DNA from: Conus ventricosus
Lineage: Eukaryota; Mollusca; Gastropoda; Neogastropoda; Conidae
Assembly (NCBI GenBank): GCA_018398815.1
Contig: CM031616.1
Location: 74,044,340-74,108,339, forward strand
Direction: 5' to 3'
Length of the DNA: 64,000 nucleotides
Part shown: in pieces, positions 22,300 through 32,524 of the stretch
How the letters are laid out: every line of letters begins with the position of its first letter
How positions within the stretch are numbered: position 1 is the stretch's first letter
Notes under the pieces: model-generated
The model's database searches: none
What the model was told of the DNA's origin: nothing
Seen by the model: only the letters and a program-made list of their open reading frames with translations
Translations under genes and position numbers: made by a program

Positions 22300-22520
22300 G
22301 GGGTTATCAATAACACAGCGTAAGAATCCGGAGTATAAAACGGTGTACGACCGAAATTTTCGCCAGCGGAAAACGTTTCAGAACTGCCTCCAAACGACCT
22401 ACACGTTTGGACAGTTCGGGAAACTGGGGTTTTGAAGCACGAAAGATTTTCGTACACCAGCAGAGGGGGCACCCAGTGTCTCGCAAAACCGAAGCCCTGC
22501 AATCCAATGATGGCTCCCGA
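22300..22520 (-). pseudogene. Gypsy protease remnant
   Basis: The minus-strand frame contains VLRDTGCPLCW, which matches the position of the aspartic protease active site (family: LRDTGA-QSL in this gypsy group). The typical Ala/Ser after DTG is Cys here. Flap and second-half motifs are not clear, so this rests on the DTG block and its place between gag and integrase. Confidence 0.6.
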
Positions 22521-22559
22521 TTTCTAACACCAGTCCATCAACATCTTGATTGGTTGCCA

Positions 22560-23894
22560 AAACATGCCTTGCTTCACAATCAGTGGAGACTAATGCGGGT
22601 TTTTGAATCATTAGGTTTGAAAGGGCAATTCTTTTCAAATGGAACTTGCAATTCGCATAGAAACATCGCATTGTCTGATCGCAGCTGACTGATATTGGAT
22701 GAACTCTTCGGTCTGTCCACCAACTGGCCCAAAAGGTCTACTGCTGGTCGTTTCCCCACCTCGGAACGATGCCTTGAGAGATAACGGTCTTCCGCGGTGA
22801 GTACTGTACTGACGAAAGTCCTCGAACCGCGGAAAGATCCCTGTCCGATCCTAGGATAAGTAAAATCCCCTTGAGGACTCAGAAATACCCACGAATTTCC
22901 TTTCCTGTAAACTTCCTGATCCTGATGGAAAGTACATGACGCATGAAGACTCAAGATGGAAAATTCTCCTTTCCTATCACGCCCTTATCTGGTTAGCGAT
23001 ACAATATTGAGCAGCCATCTAACACATTTCCTCCAACACTTTTCAATTGCCTTTCTTAAGAAAGTGGCCAGATCTTTGCTCACGCTCCCGGAAAAGTTTT
23101 GTATCTCTAATAAGTAGATCTCCAGTGATTGAAAAGTTTTGTTCGTCTTTGATAAAACGATCCATCGTCTAAAACAATGAACTCTACTGATTAGAAACGA
23201 CGAAATGATTCTCCTTGTCAGGGCGAACAGAACGTAAACGACGCGAAAAACGATCAGCAGAACCTTGAAATTTCTTGAGAGTCTCTTCAACTGATCCAAG
23301 ATAAATTTTGGTGGCCACGTCGATTGTTGTGGTACAGGTCAAAGCGCTACCCTTCAACAACGTCGCAATATACAATGACCACTTTTCCTTTGGCCACCAC
23401 AAGACGTTTGCGTGACTTTCAAATCGAAAAGGAAAAACTATCAATGTCACCTTTATTTTCCCTCGAAAGGCGCAACTTTGGAATATATGCTGTTTATGTT
23501 GGAGCCGCTTCGGAACCGACTGGTGGAGGATTCCTCATCGATGCCTGTAATCTTTTAATTTTCAGCATCATTCTCTAGTTCTAACTGCCTCAACTTAAAG
23601 TGGACGTTCTTTAGTCTTCAGCTTCCTCTGTAGTTCTTTTTCTCAATTTTTCAGCTTCCCCTCTGTAATCTTTTTTCTGCAACTTCAAATTTCCCTCTGT
23701 ATCTATTTTCCTTCACTTCAGCTTCCCTCTGTAATCTATTTTCTTTTCAGCTCAAGCTTCCTCTGTAGCTATTTGCTTCTCTCACTCTAGCCTGTCTTGC
23801 CCTAATCTATGCAATTGTTGTACATAGTTAGTAAGTTTTTTCTCCATCAAAACCCAAGCGTTCCGCTTGTGAACATATTTACAAAATCATCCAT
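22560..23894 (-). pseudogene. Gypsy gag with coiled-coil and SCAN-like capsid region (decayed)
   Basis: A likely start at 23894 reads MDDFVNMFTSGTLGF. Next comes a tandem heptad-like repeat (23616-23790), then a capsid-like block near 23360-23450 with LWWPKEKWSLYIATLLKGSA. This matches the helix (LKWPK--W-LLLQS-LKGKA) shared by SCAN-like gags of this gypsy group, and VEETLKKF near 23283 corresponds to the following helix. The remainder to 22560 is a series of broken frames. A zinc knuckle is not visible. Confidence 0.68.
23616..23790 (-). repeat. 33-35 bp internal repeat in gag, 5 copies
   Basis: Plus-strand units start TTCAGCTTCCCTCTGTAATC and vary in length by 1-3 bases. On the minus strand they code for a charged repeat with the pattern D/R-Y-R-G-K-L-K, suitable for a coiled coil. 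Confidence 0.75.
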
Positions 23895-25358
23895 TATGAA
23901 CCGTCAACAGATATAAACACACAACAATCTCTAAGAATGACTAAATGAAATAAGGCGATATATGATGGCGCTTTAATGTTTCAACAAAACGTAACTATAG
24001 TATATAACAAATAGAATTCAATTTCCGGTGTAAACAGAAAACCGCTTACTAAAACAGGGTAAATATGAAACACAAGGATGTATTTTTTCCAGAAGTATTC
24101 TTTTCAAACAGGTATCACATTTGGAATTTTTAAAAAAAAATTAAGTTCAATACTAATCTGTTTTTCTGGGAAAGGAAAAAACTCAATACTGGAAAATAAA
24201 TTCTTTATAAAGTTTTAGTTCTTAAATGTTCTTGTTTGTCAGTCTTCTTTCTACTTAATTTCAAATGAATTTTCAAAACAAATGTACCGCCCTATACAAA
24301 AAATGAAGATAAATTTACTAAACAAATGGAATCACAAACAATTAAAAAGAGGGGAAGAAACACAAACTACAGAAATCCTACTAACAGATAAAATGTTGAA
24401 AAGAAAACTAGACAGAGCTTATGGTAAAGAAGTGTATAGTTTTTGAAAAGGGTGGTGAAAAGGAAATGAAAGGGATACCAGGATCGGAACAGTGAGAAGA
24501 ATCAAGAACAGCAAAAGAAGCCCTAGACACATCCTATGTGGTCACGTCCCCCCGTGAAACTGAGACGGAAAAACACATCACTCACAATACACCCAAACTA
24601 CAGTAAAAATGCAAAATGATAAACATCACTTAATAAATGGCAACATTCACCCAACTCTAAGAAATCTCGCACACACACAGAAAAAAATTAATCAAAAGAT
24701 AAAGATGTTAATTGTGTTGAAGCGGTAATCAACTCCACCACCATACACATTTGCTTGACGGAGGGTGAAGTCGATCCCCACAATCTGAGGGGCAAGGGAA
24801 AAATCAAAGGAAACAATAGGAAAGGGAAAGAAATAGATATTTATGAGAAGGGAAGGACTACCGACTCCCCAACGCCATGCCCCCCCTGCTAAGCGCAGAA
24901 GAGGTTGGGGCTATCAATCCTGGGGAAGGAAATGACAAACAAAATCTAATACTGCTAGGGGAAGGACGGCGACTCCTCAACGCCCTGCCCCCTTGCTGTC
25001 CTCCCCCCAAGGCACATCAAGAGGAGGTTGATCGGGCCTATCGGGTCCTGAGGTGGGAAGGGTCAAAAAGAAATCCTACCAAAAAAAAACCCTTAACGGA
25101 GTAAGCAAACCAAAAGAACTGTCAACCACCCGAAACACATAAAGAGATAGAAAAAAAACACAAATGCAAATATTATATACAATAAAAATCAACTAATTTC
25201 TTTTCATTTTTTTTACCTTTCCCTCAAACCCTGTGAGGGTACAAATCAAAATCTTTTTCTTTTTTTTTTCGTCCCTCAAACCTTGAGGTTCAAATCAAAA
25301 TCTTTTTCTTTTTAATGTAAATATATCTTCTTTTTTTTCCAGGGGCAACAAAACGGCA
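23895..25358. other. Leader region of the gypsy element
   Basis: About 1.46 kb between the 5' LTR and the gag start (minus-strand sense). AT-rich, no recognisable domain. The open frame at 24877-25104 (plus) has no support. Confidence 0.55.
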
Positions 25359-25374
25359 GCTACGTCGGTCACCT
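25359..25374 (-). promoter_or_regulatory. Primer-binding-like site resembling tRNA-Trp
   Basis: Two bases inside the 5' LTR the minus strand reads AGGTGACCGACGTAGC. It resembles the tRNA-Trp primer site used by avian retroviruses (TGGTGACCCCGACGTGAT) if two C residues are deleted. Confidence 0.5.
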
Positions 25375-25376
25375 AC

Positions 25377-26396
25377 TGTCACACTGTCACTTTTGCACTC
25401 GCGCATTCATGACAGCATTACTCCATACGCACACGCACTCTTTCCAATCACCCAAAAGGCGCACTAACCGAATGTTTTTATCTTCTCCCCCTCTCCTTCG
25501 GAAAACACATTACTAAATTCACATATCAAACTAATTTATAAACAGATTTTAGGCATGATATCTCTCTTCACACCGAGATATAAACTCATTCTTCAAGTCA
25601 TGGGCCTTCACATTACAATAGCTCAAAATCCAGAGAAATAAATAACTCCTACTCCTGATGCCAAGCCTGCATCAAACACCAGACTTCATACTACCATGAT
25701 TCCCTGTCCTCTCACAAGACATCGTAATCGCCCCTTGATTTCTCCCGTCACTGAGATATGATCCCGACTCCTTTTCCTCGACTTCTCCTGTCCTGAGAAT
25801 GAAGATTCCAACTCCTCTCCCTCGACTTCTCCTGTCCCTGAGAGATTACGAGTTCCGACTCCTCTCCCTCACTGCGTCCTGTCCCTGGAGAGATTACGAG
25901 TTTCCGATCCGACTCCCGCCCTGTAGTCTTACTTGTAGGGGCTTGACCTAGCTGGTGTGTTCCCCACCATGGCCATCTTCAACTCACCTCACGGTTGTAG
26001 AGGCGAAGGTGAAGGCGAAGGGTAAAAGGTGAAGGGCTGGTAAATGACTGGTCAGCAGAGAGACAACGTCCTGACAGGTTCGAGTCTCTAGGCCATCTGC
26101 TGGGCTAAAACTGATTCTTTCCTCCCTCCTACTAGTGAGTGCCTACTCAGTGTTCAAAACACATGACCAGCACCTTACCAGCCCTTGTTAAACTATCACT
26201 CAGTGGTCACTTTCACCCAATGACCACCGTTGTTTATTTTATGAGTCATTCTCACAATTATTTGGGGACGCTCGCTACACTAGTCAAGCCACATGAATAT
26301 TCTTCCTTTTTAGTAGTGGCATGGGGAAATGATTCATATCACTACTACATGTGATGGAGCGTCACATGCCTTGATGTGAGGCTACGTCACATGACA
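25377..26396 (-). repeat. 5' LTR of the gypsy element
   Basis: Direct repeat of 17397-18393 and inverted relative to the solo LTR at 29565-30672. The minus-strand start is TGTCATGTGACGTAGCCTCA and the end AAAGTGACAGTGTGACA. Short purine/pyrimidine tandem motifs (GTCGAGGGAGAGGAGTCGGA on minus) occur 3-4 times near 25760-25890. Confidence 0.88.
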
Positions 26397-26547
26397 GTGT
26401 GTGTGTATATATCTATATATATATAGATCAGTATATTTAAAATGCCTAAAACAATTTTTTAAGTGCTCAACCCCTTGGGCTGATGACAGCGCAACACGCT
26501 CGAAACAAATTTGTAGATAGTTTTAAGATTCCTCTTTTAACTTGTTT

Positions 26548-26582
<35 letters not shown>

Positions 26583-26751
26583 AATTATAAACAAAGCTTG
26601 CTCTTATGTCTTAGATTGAAGAAATAGGGGGGAGAGAGAGGGGGGAGATACGCATTCATACCTGCAGTGGCAGATGATTCTGCCTAACTAACAGTATGTG
26701 CTTGAGTGGGTGGATGGGGAAAAAAATAAAAAATAATAATATACACGACCT
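26397..26751. other. Unique sequence with GT and TA repeats
   Basis: Right flank of the gypsy element: GT then TA repeats at 26397-26425, a (TA)n at 26552-26580, and otherwise unique AT-rich sequence. No gene. Confidence 0.55.
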
Positions 26752-29419
26752 TCAGTTTTCCTCGGCCAACCCGTGGCGGAGGCATCGCTTTTGTAGTGTC
26801 TGATGCTGTGTCCCCTCTGTCTCCACTACCTCCAGCTTCTCATTTGCTCACTCTTCTTACGAACTGGTTCAGCTTACTGTGTCCTTACCCAAGTCCTCCC
26901 TTCATGTGTTCTGCCTTTACCGCCCCCCTCCCAGCAAGAAGAATCAGCTGAAAGACTCTCTCTTTCTGGAGGAGTTCCCGGATCTGCTGGACTTCATGAA
27001 CTCTGTGAAAGGCCACTCAGTTTTGGTCGGGGATTTCAACTTCCACTGGGACAATCCCTCCAACAACTTCACTGCACGACTGAAGGATCTCCTAGAGTCC
27101 TTTGGTCTGCGTCAGTCTGTCTCTTCCTCCACTCACAGATCGGGCCACATCCTGGACTGGGTCATTCATCCTGATGGTGACCTGGTTGACTCAGCCACCA
27201 CCAGTTTGACCCTGACCTCTGACCACCATGCCATCTTAGCCAAGCTCAACATTTCTGTTCCTGTCAAATCTCCCAGGTTCGTTGAAACCAGGGACTTTGC
27301 ATCTGTGGACCTTGATGCGTTCCGGACTGACCTGCTGCTTTGTCTTCAGTCATCGCCTGCTCTTTCTGCTGAACTGTTCCATACCCTTATCCAGGACGTT
27401 CTTGATCGTCATGCTCCTGTTCTTCGACGGAGGATCTCCAGCCGCCCACCTTCGCCTTGGTTTCCAGCAGTTGCCCCGCAAGTTCTGGACGCTAAACGTG
27501 TTAGGCGTGGGGCAGAGAGACAATGGATAAAGAGCGGTCTTGAGGTCCATAAACAGATCTTACGTGTTGCAAACAATGTTGTCAATGAAATTGTGCAGCA
27601 AGCCAAATCAGCATTTTACAATGCCAAAATACTTGCATGCACTTCGAGCAAGCAATTGTTCAACCTCACAAACACACTCATAGCGAGAATTAATCCTCTC
27701 CTCTTCCATCTTCTGTTTGTCCCTCTGATCTGCCACATAAATTTTGTGATTTCTTTGTCGGCAAAATCGAGTCGATCCGGGAGAATATAGACTCTCAGAC
27801 AGCAACTGTTCCTGATATCCACTTTGACATTTTCTCTGGCACTCCACTCTTTTCTTTTGAACCTGTCACTCAGTCATTAGTTAGAGATGTGATTAAGAAT
27901 ACTACCATTAAGACTTGTGTGCTTGACCCCCTCCCATCCTCCCTGCTATGTGGTGTAATTGATGATTTGATGCCTTTCATCACTGCCATTGTCAATGATT
28001 CACTCACCTCTGGTTGTTTCCCCTCTGAACTAAAACACTCTGTTATTCGACCCTGCTAAAGAAACCCTCTCTTGATCCTGAGATTTTGAAAAACTATCGT
28101 CCTGTTTCCAACTTATCCTTTCTGTCGAAGATAATTGAAAAGATTGCTCTTCTCCAACTTCATGAACATCTTGAGCGTAACAATCTTCTCTATCCTTTGC
28201 AATCTGCCTATCGGGCTGGCCATAGCACAGAAACCGCTCTCCTCAAAATTGTCAACGACCTTCTCTCTGCTCTTGACGATGGTAAAGTCTCTCTGCTGTC
28301 CTTGTTAGACCTATCTGCCGCTTTTGACACTATAGATCACAGTACCCTTCTGTCTAGGCTTGAGCATACATTTGGCATCTCTGGCACAGCTCTTTCCTGG
28401 TTTATATCCTATCTTTGTGGTCGCACTCAGACTGTCTCTGCGAATGGTTTCTCTTCTCAGTCAACTGACTTGGAGTATGGAGTCCCCCAGGGCTCTGTCT
28501 TGGGCCCCATTCTCTTCGTTCTTTATACACAGCCTATCTCTGACATTGTCACTCATCACGGCATCTCCCACCACTGTTTCTCTGACGACAACCAAATCTA
28601 CACCTCTGACGATATTTCTCAGCTCCCCTCTATCATTGAACGAACTCAGGCATGTTTTTCTGATATCAAAGCTTGGATGATTGACAACAAACTTCAACTA
28701 AACAACGACAAGACCGAACTGATTTTCATAGCATCTAAAAGATTATTGTCTACAAACTGCCTTCCCTCATCTGTCCAACTAGATAATTCAGTCATTCGGA
28801 CTTCTTCAACTGTTCGTAATCTTGGGGTCACACTGGACCAAACTCTATCCTTTCAAAGTCAAATTTCCTCTGTCTGTCGTGCTTGCTATCTGGAACTTCG
28901 CCGTATTTCTTCTGTTCGTCATCTTCTTTCGGATGATGCCACCAAAACTCTTATTTCTGCTTTTGTTCTTTCTCGTTTGGATTACTGTAATTCTCTTCTT
29001 GCTGGTTGCCCACAGAATCTTCTTGGCAAATTGCAGAAAATTCAAAACAGTGCTGCCCGACTAGTATTGAAACGCTCCAAATTTTCTCACTCGGCTCCTT
29101 TGCTCGTTTTTCTCCACTGGCTCCCAGTAGGCAAAAGAATTGAATACAAGCTTTCTTTGCTCTGCCACAAATCTCTCAGTGGTTTAGCCCCATCCTATCT
29201 TGCTGATCTTCTGAATACCTACAAACCTCTTAGACAGCTACGTTCTTCCTCTGACACTTCTCTTCTCCAAATTCCTCGCTTCCGCACTAGGACCCTCGGT
29301 GAACGTTCGTTCTCCTTCCAGGCCCCTGTTGTTGGAATAACCTCCCTTTATCTCTCCGCTCTGCGACTTCCCTCTCTTCCTTCAAGTCTTCTCTTAAGAC
29401 TACCCTCTTCCAGTCATGA
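26752..29419 (+). pseudogene. L2/CR1-type LINE ORF2: endonuclease and reverse transcriptase, frameshifted
   Basis: The 5' part carries an apurinic-type endonuclease: RPPPSKKNQ, VGDFNFHWDN near 27022-27052 (GDFN metal site), RSGHILDWVI, and LTSDHHAILAKL near 27210-27245 (catalytic SDH). The reverse transcriptase starts KNYRPVSNLSFLSKIIE near 28090 and has LLDLSAAFDTIDHSTLL (motif A), EYGVPQGSVLGPILFVLY (motif B) and HHCFSDDNQIY near 28570-28600, where the usual YADD box reads FSDD. Typical C-terminal blocks follow: NLGVTLD, SRLDYCNSLLAG, and a WNNLPLSLR block after a frameshift near 29335, stopping at 29417-29419. Frameshifts also lie near 26805, 27700 and 28060. The copy is 5'-truncated but relatively young: a 1.2-kb RT frame is uninterrupted. 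Confidence 0.9.
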
Positions 29420-29459
29420 CCCTTCCCCTCCTGTCGAAAGCAGATGTACCCTACACCTG

Positions 29460-29512
<53 letters not shown>

Positions 29513-29520
29513 TGATTGTC

Positions 29521-29564
<44 letters not shown>

Positions 29565-29568
<4 letters not shown>

Positions 29569-30670
29569 ATGTGACGTAGCCTCACATCAAGGCATGTGAC
29601 GCTCCATCACATGTAGTTAGTGATATGAATCATTTCCCCGTGCCACTACTAAAAAGGAAGGATATTCATGTGGCTTGACTAGTGTATCGGGCGTCCCCAA
29701 AATAATTGTGAGTTATATTCATTCAAGAAACAAGGGTGGTCATTGGGTGAAAGTGACCACTGAGTGATAGTTTAACAAGGGCTGGTAAGGTGCTGGTCAT
29801 GTGTTTTGAACACTGAGTATGCACTCACTAGGAGGAGGAAGGAAAGAATCAGTTTTAACCCAGCAGATGGCCTAGAGACTCGAACCTGTCAGGACGTTGG
29901 TCCTCTCTGCTGACCAGTCATTACCAGGTGAGCGATAGATAGTTGGGGAAAGCTACAGGGGGAACTTAAAGAAAAGAGAAAGAAAGAATTCATATGTTGA
30001 ATTAAGAAGCAGGTTACTTACACGAACCTTATTCGTGTTTCAGCCCTTCACCCTTCACCCTTCACCTTTTACTCTTCACCTTGCAACCCGTGAGGTGGTT
30101 GAAGATGGCCATGGTGTGGGGAACACACCGGTAGTTCAGCCCCTACCAGTAAAGGCTCCAGGGAGAGGAGTCGGAACTCGTAATCTCTCCAGGGTCAGGA
30201 GAAGTCGAGGGAGAGGAGTCGGAACTCGTCACTTCTCCAGGGACAGGAGAAGGCGAGGAAGAGAAGTTGGAAATCCTATCTCCAGTGACGGGAGAATTGA
30301 AAGGGGTGATACGATGTCTGTGAGAGACAGGAAAGCACGACCATATGAAGTCTGGTGTTTGATGCAGGTGTGGCATCAGTGAGTACTGGAATTATTTATT
30401 TCCTGGTCTGGATTTTGTGGGCCAATGTTGTGTGAAGGCCGTGACTTTATGAAGTCTTGCGTGAGTTAGTTGCCTCTCAGTGGAAAGAGAGCTATATGTA
30501 TAAAATCTGTTTATAAATTGTTGGATGTGATTTAGTAAAGTGTTTTTCCCTGAAGGAGAGGGGGAGAAGAAAAACATTCGGTAGTGCGCCTTTTGGTTGA
30601 TTGGAAAGATTGCGTGTGCGTATGGAGTAAATGCTGTCATGAATGCATGTGTGCAAAAGTGACAGTGTGA

Positions 30671-30672
<2 letters not shown>
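29565..30672 (+). mobile_element. Solo LTR of the same gypsy family, opposite orientation
   Basis: Starts TGTCATGTGACGTAGCCTCA and ends AAAGTGACAGTGTGACA, matching the LTRs of the 17.4-26.4 kb element in reverse. No internal region is attached, so LTR-LTR recombination probably removed it. Flanked on both sides by GT repeat. It is 1108 bp, versus 997 and 1020 bp for the other copies, mainly because of the extra segment at 29928-30043. Confidence 0.87.
29928..30043 (+). other. Intron-like 116-bp segment present only in the solo LTR
   Basis: The LTR reads ...TTACCAG|GTGAGC...GTTTCAG|CCCTTC. In the 5' LTR of the full-length element the flanks are joined as TTACCAGCCCTTC, and the 3' LTR is joined with small changes. 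The segment has a strong GTGAGC donor, a TTACTTAC branch-like motif about 25 bases before the end, and a TTTCAG acceptor. Explanations are an intron lost from the other lineage through a spliced RNA template, or a later insertion that duplicated CAG. Confidence 0.65.
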
Positions 30673-30717
<45 letters not shown>

Positions 30718-30885
30718 TGTGCTCAGCTTAAGCATGTAGAAATGTTGTGTGTGTGTGTTTGGAAGATTGCCTTATGTTGTTTATCATATTGGTTGCTTCT
30801 CTTGATTTATTTATTCTTTATTGTAAGCGCTTAGGGCTTTTTAAGATTAGGCGCAAGAAATGCACATTATTATTATTATTACTTT

Positions 30886-31312
30886 ATATTTATCTATCTT
30901 AACCGTTTCGACAACACCCGTTCCGGAATCCCAGTCTTTCTCGGCACCATTCCATCTCACACCCACCGTGATGACACGGCTGTCGCCTCATCATTTGTGC
31001 TGTGAATTCTCTCCTTCTTTGGTGTCAAACAAAGCAAAGCGAATGTTCTGGTCTTCTCACGATCAGCTTCACGGTAGCCTGGCTTGGTGCAGTGTGGCGG
31101 CACCAGCACTGTCGCTTGCTGCCATGTGAAATGATGGCTGCATGCGCTTTGTCAACATGTTCAGTTTGTATGTCAATTGGTGGCATCAAGTTGAGTTTCT
31201 TCTTATTATAGTAAAAACATATAAACACAACAGGTGATTTCATGTCATATACCTTGTGAGAAAATCGTAAAATTGCTTGTGTGTTGGGGGGGGGGGGGGG
31301 GGGGAGGTGCAC

Positions 31313-31347
<35 letters not shown>

Positions 31348-31765
31348 CCCAACTGACCGATTATTGGGTCACTGACCGCCGTGGTCAGGGAGAGGAGGGC
31401 TGGCCTGTTGAAGCTCCCCTGTGGTCACACGAGCCCCGAGGGATGCTCGTGCCCTGACGTCACAGTGCCGGCTTGACCTAAATCCTGCGGCCGAGATGGT
31501 GTCCGCGACCTCACGCGCACTCTGATGGCTCGTGCCACAGAGCGCAAAGTCCAGTCGGGGACTGAAAGTTGTTTTTGTTTTTGGTTTTTAGAAAATGGTG
31601 CTTGAACACAGAACACACAAAATGCCGTTTCCCCAGTTTTCGATCTTATTGATCGGAAACATGAATGATCAATGAAGTGAAGTGAAAGATGGCGTATGAA
31701 ATGTGACGTATGATATGACGTATAGTCTCTTCCCCGTCCTCGCCCCATCTCTCTCTCTCTGTCTC

Positions 31766-31830
<65 letters not shown>

Positions 31831-32026
31831 GCGTTCCTATGTCTTACCGTGTGTATGTCAGCCTGCCTGTCTGTTGCCGATCTGCAGGCCAAATTCCACG
31901 CACAGGTGAGCCCCCAGAACAAGCGAGGAGTGAAGGCATCATCCAGTGTTTCAGTCCAGTCCATCCAGTCCGCCACGATGGTGGGTCTGCAGCTGATGAC
32001 GCCAGGACCTCACACGACGCTTCCTG
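30886..32026. other. Mostly unique sequence with G/GT and CT microsatellites
   Basis: Poly-G at 31287-31304 leads into (GT)n at 31314-31346; (CT)n lies at about 31748-31828. No recognised gene. The plus strand has a GTGAGC donor-like site near 31906 but no supported exon. Confidence 0.5.
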
Positions 32027-32073
32027 ATGGTTGTGCTGGCTGTGTGGGCCTGCTCCATGGCCGTACAATGCAC
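32027..32073 (+). CDS. Candidate first exon of a secreted protein (weak)
   Basis: ATG at 32027 begins MVVLAVWACSMAVQC, a short hydrophobic signal-peptide-like stretch. A stop (TGATGA) lies about 30 bases upstream in frame, and a strong donor (GTGAGT) follows at 32074 in phase 2. The next acceptor with matching phase that I can see is at 36690, more than 4 kb away across two minisatellites. No homologous family is recognised. Short ORFs with this look arise by chance, so this is tentative. Confidence 0.25.
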
Positions 32074-32524
32074 GTGAGTCACGTTGTGTCCTCTGTCGTT
32101 GACGTGTTTGGCCTCCATCCTGTCTTCTGTCTCTGTCTGCTGGTTTGTCAGGGTCCTGGTGCGTGTGTGGGTCACCGCATCTGATATTGCACGTGCCTTC
32201 GTTAACTGTGTCTGAATGCATGTCCCGTTTCACTGACATAGTCTACTGTACTCTGGCAGGTCTAGGATGTACATGAAATTGAATGGTATGATGTGGCCCT
32301 CGGTGTTATGGGGAGTTCCATTTGCTGCACTTTTGAATGTGTGTGTCTGATTCTGGCCAAATGCGCGTCTTGATTTGGTGCCTTATTTGAAGACACCTTG
32401 GTTTAATTTTCTATCTCCTGTCCTTTTTTTTTGTCGGTTTTTCATCGTAAGTTCCACTCTTTGGTGTTTGGTCCGTGGATTGTCATGTCGGAGGTTTGCA
32501 TCCGTTGTCTGTCTGTCCGCTGTT

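Larger units (their letters stand above)
17397..26396 (-). mobile_element. Ty3/gypsy LTR retrotransposon, near full length, decayed (Gmr1-like gene order)
   Basis: A 9.0-kb minus-strand provirus-like unit. It has two direct ~1-kb LTRs, a primer-binding-like site, gag with a coiled-coil repeat, protease, integrase, reverse transcriptase, RNase H, and a purine-rich tract just before the 3' LTR. LTR termini are TGTCA...TGACA. The element sits in a (GT)n tract, so target duplications cannot be told from the repeat. Integrase lies upstream of reverse transcriptase, the order known from Gmr1-type gypsy elements of fish and other animals. Every domain has frameshifts or stops, so it cannot move by itself. 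Confidence 0.88.
29420..30885 (+). mobile_element. LINE 3' UTR and (ATT)n tail, split by a solo LTR
   Basis: The LINE's 3' region runs into (GT)n at 29461-29564, is interrupted by the solo LTR, resumes as (GT)n at 30673-30720, and ends with TTATTGTAAGCGCTTAGGGC, then GATTAGGCGCAAGAAATGCA and an (ATT)n tail at about 30862-30881. Confidence 0.75.

Noticed and set aside
29420..29579. Native C-terminus of the LINE RT as a Cys-Val run
   Set aside because: It is read-through into (GT)n after a frameshift near 29335; the proper stop in the original frame is at 29417-29419.
17397..30672. A 1-kb MITE-like element in three copies
   Set aside because: Two copies flank a gypsy internal region in direct orientation with a polypurine tract and primer-like site, so they are LTRs. 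The third is a solo LTR.
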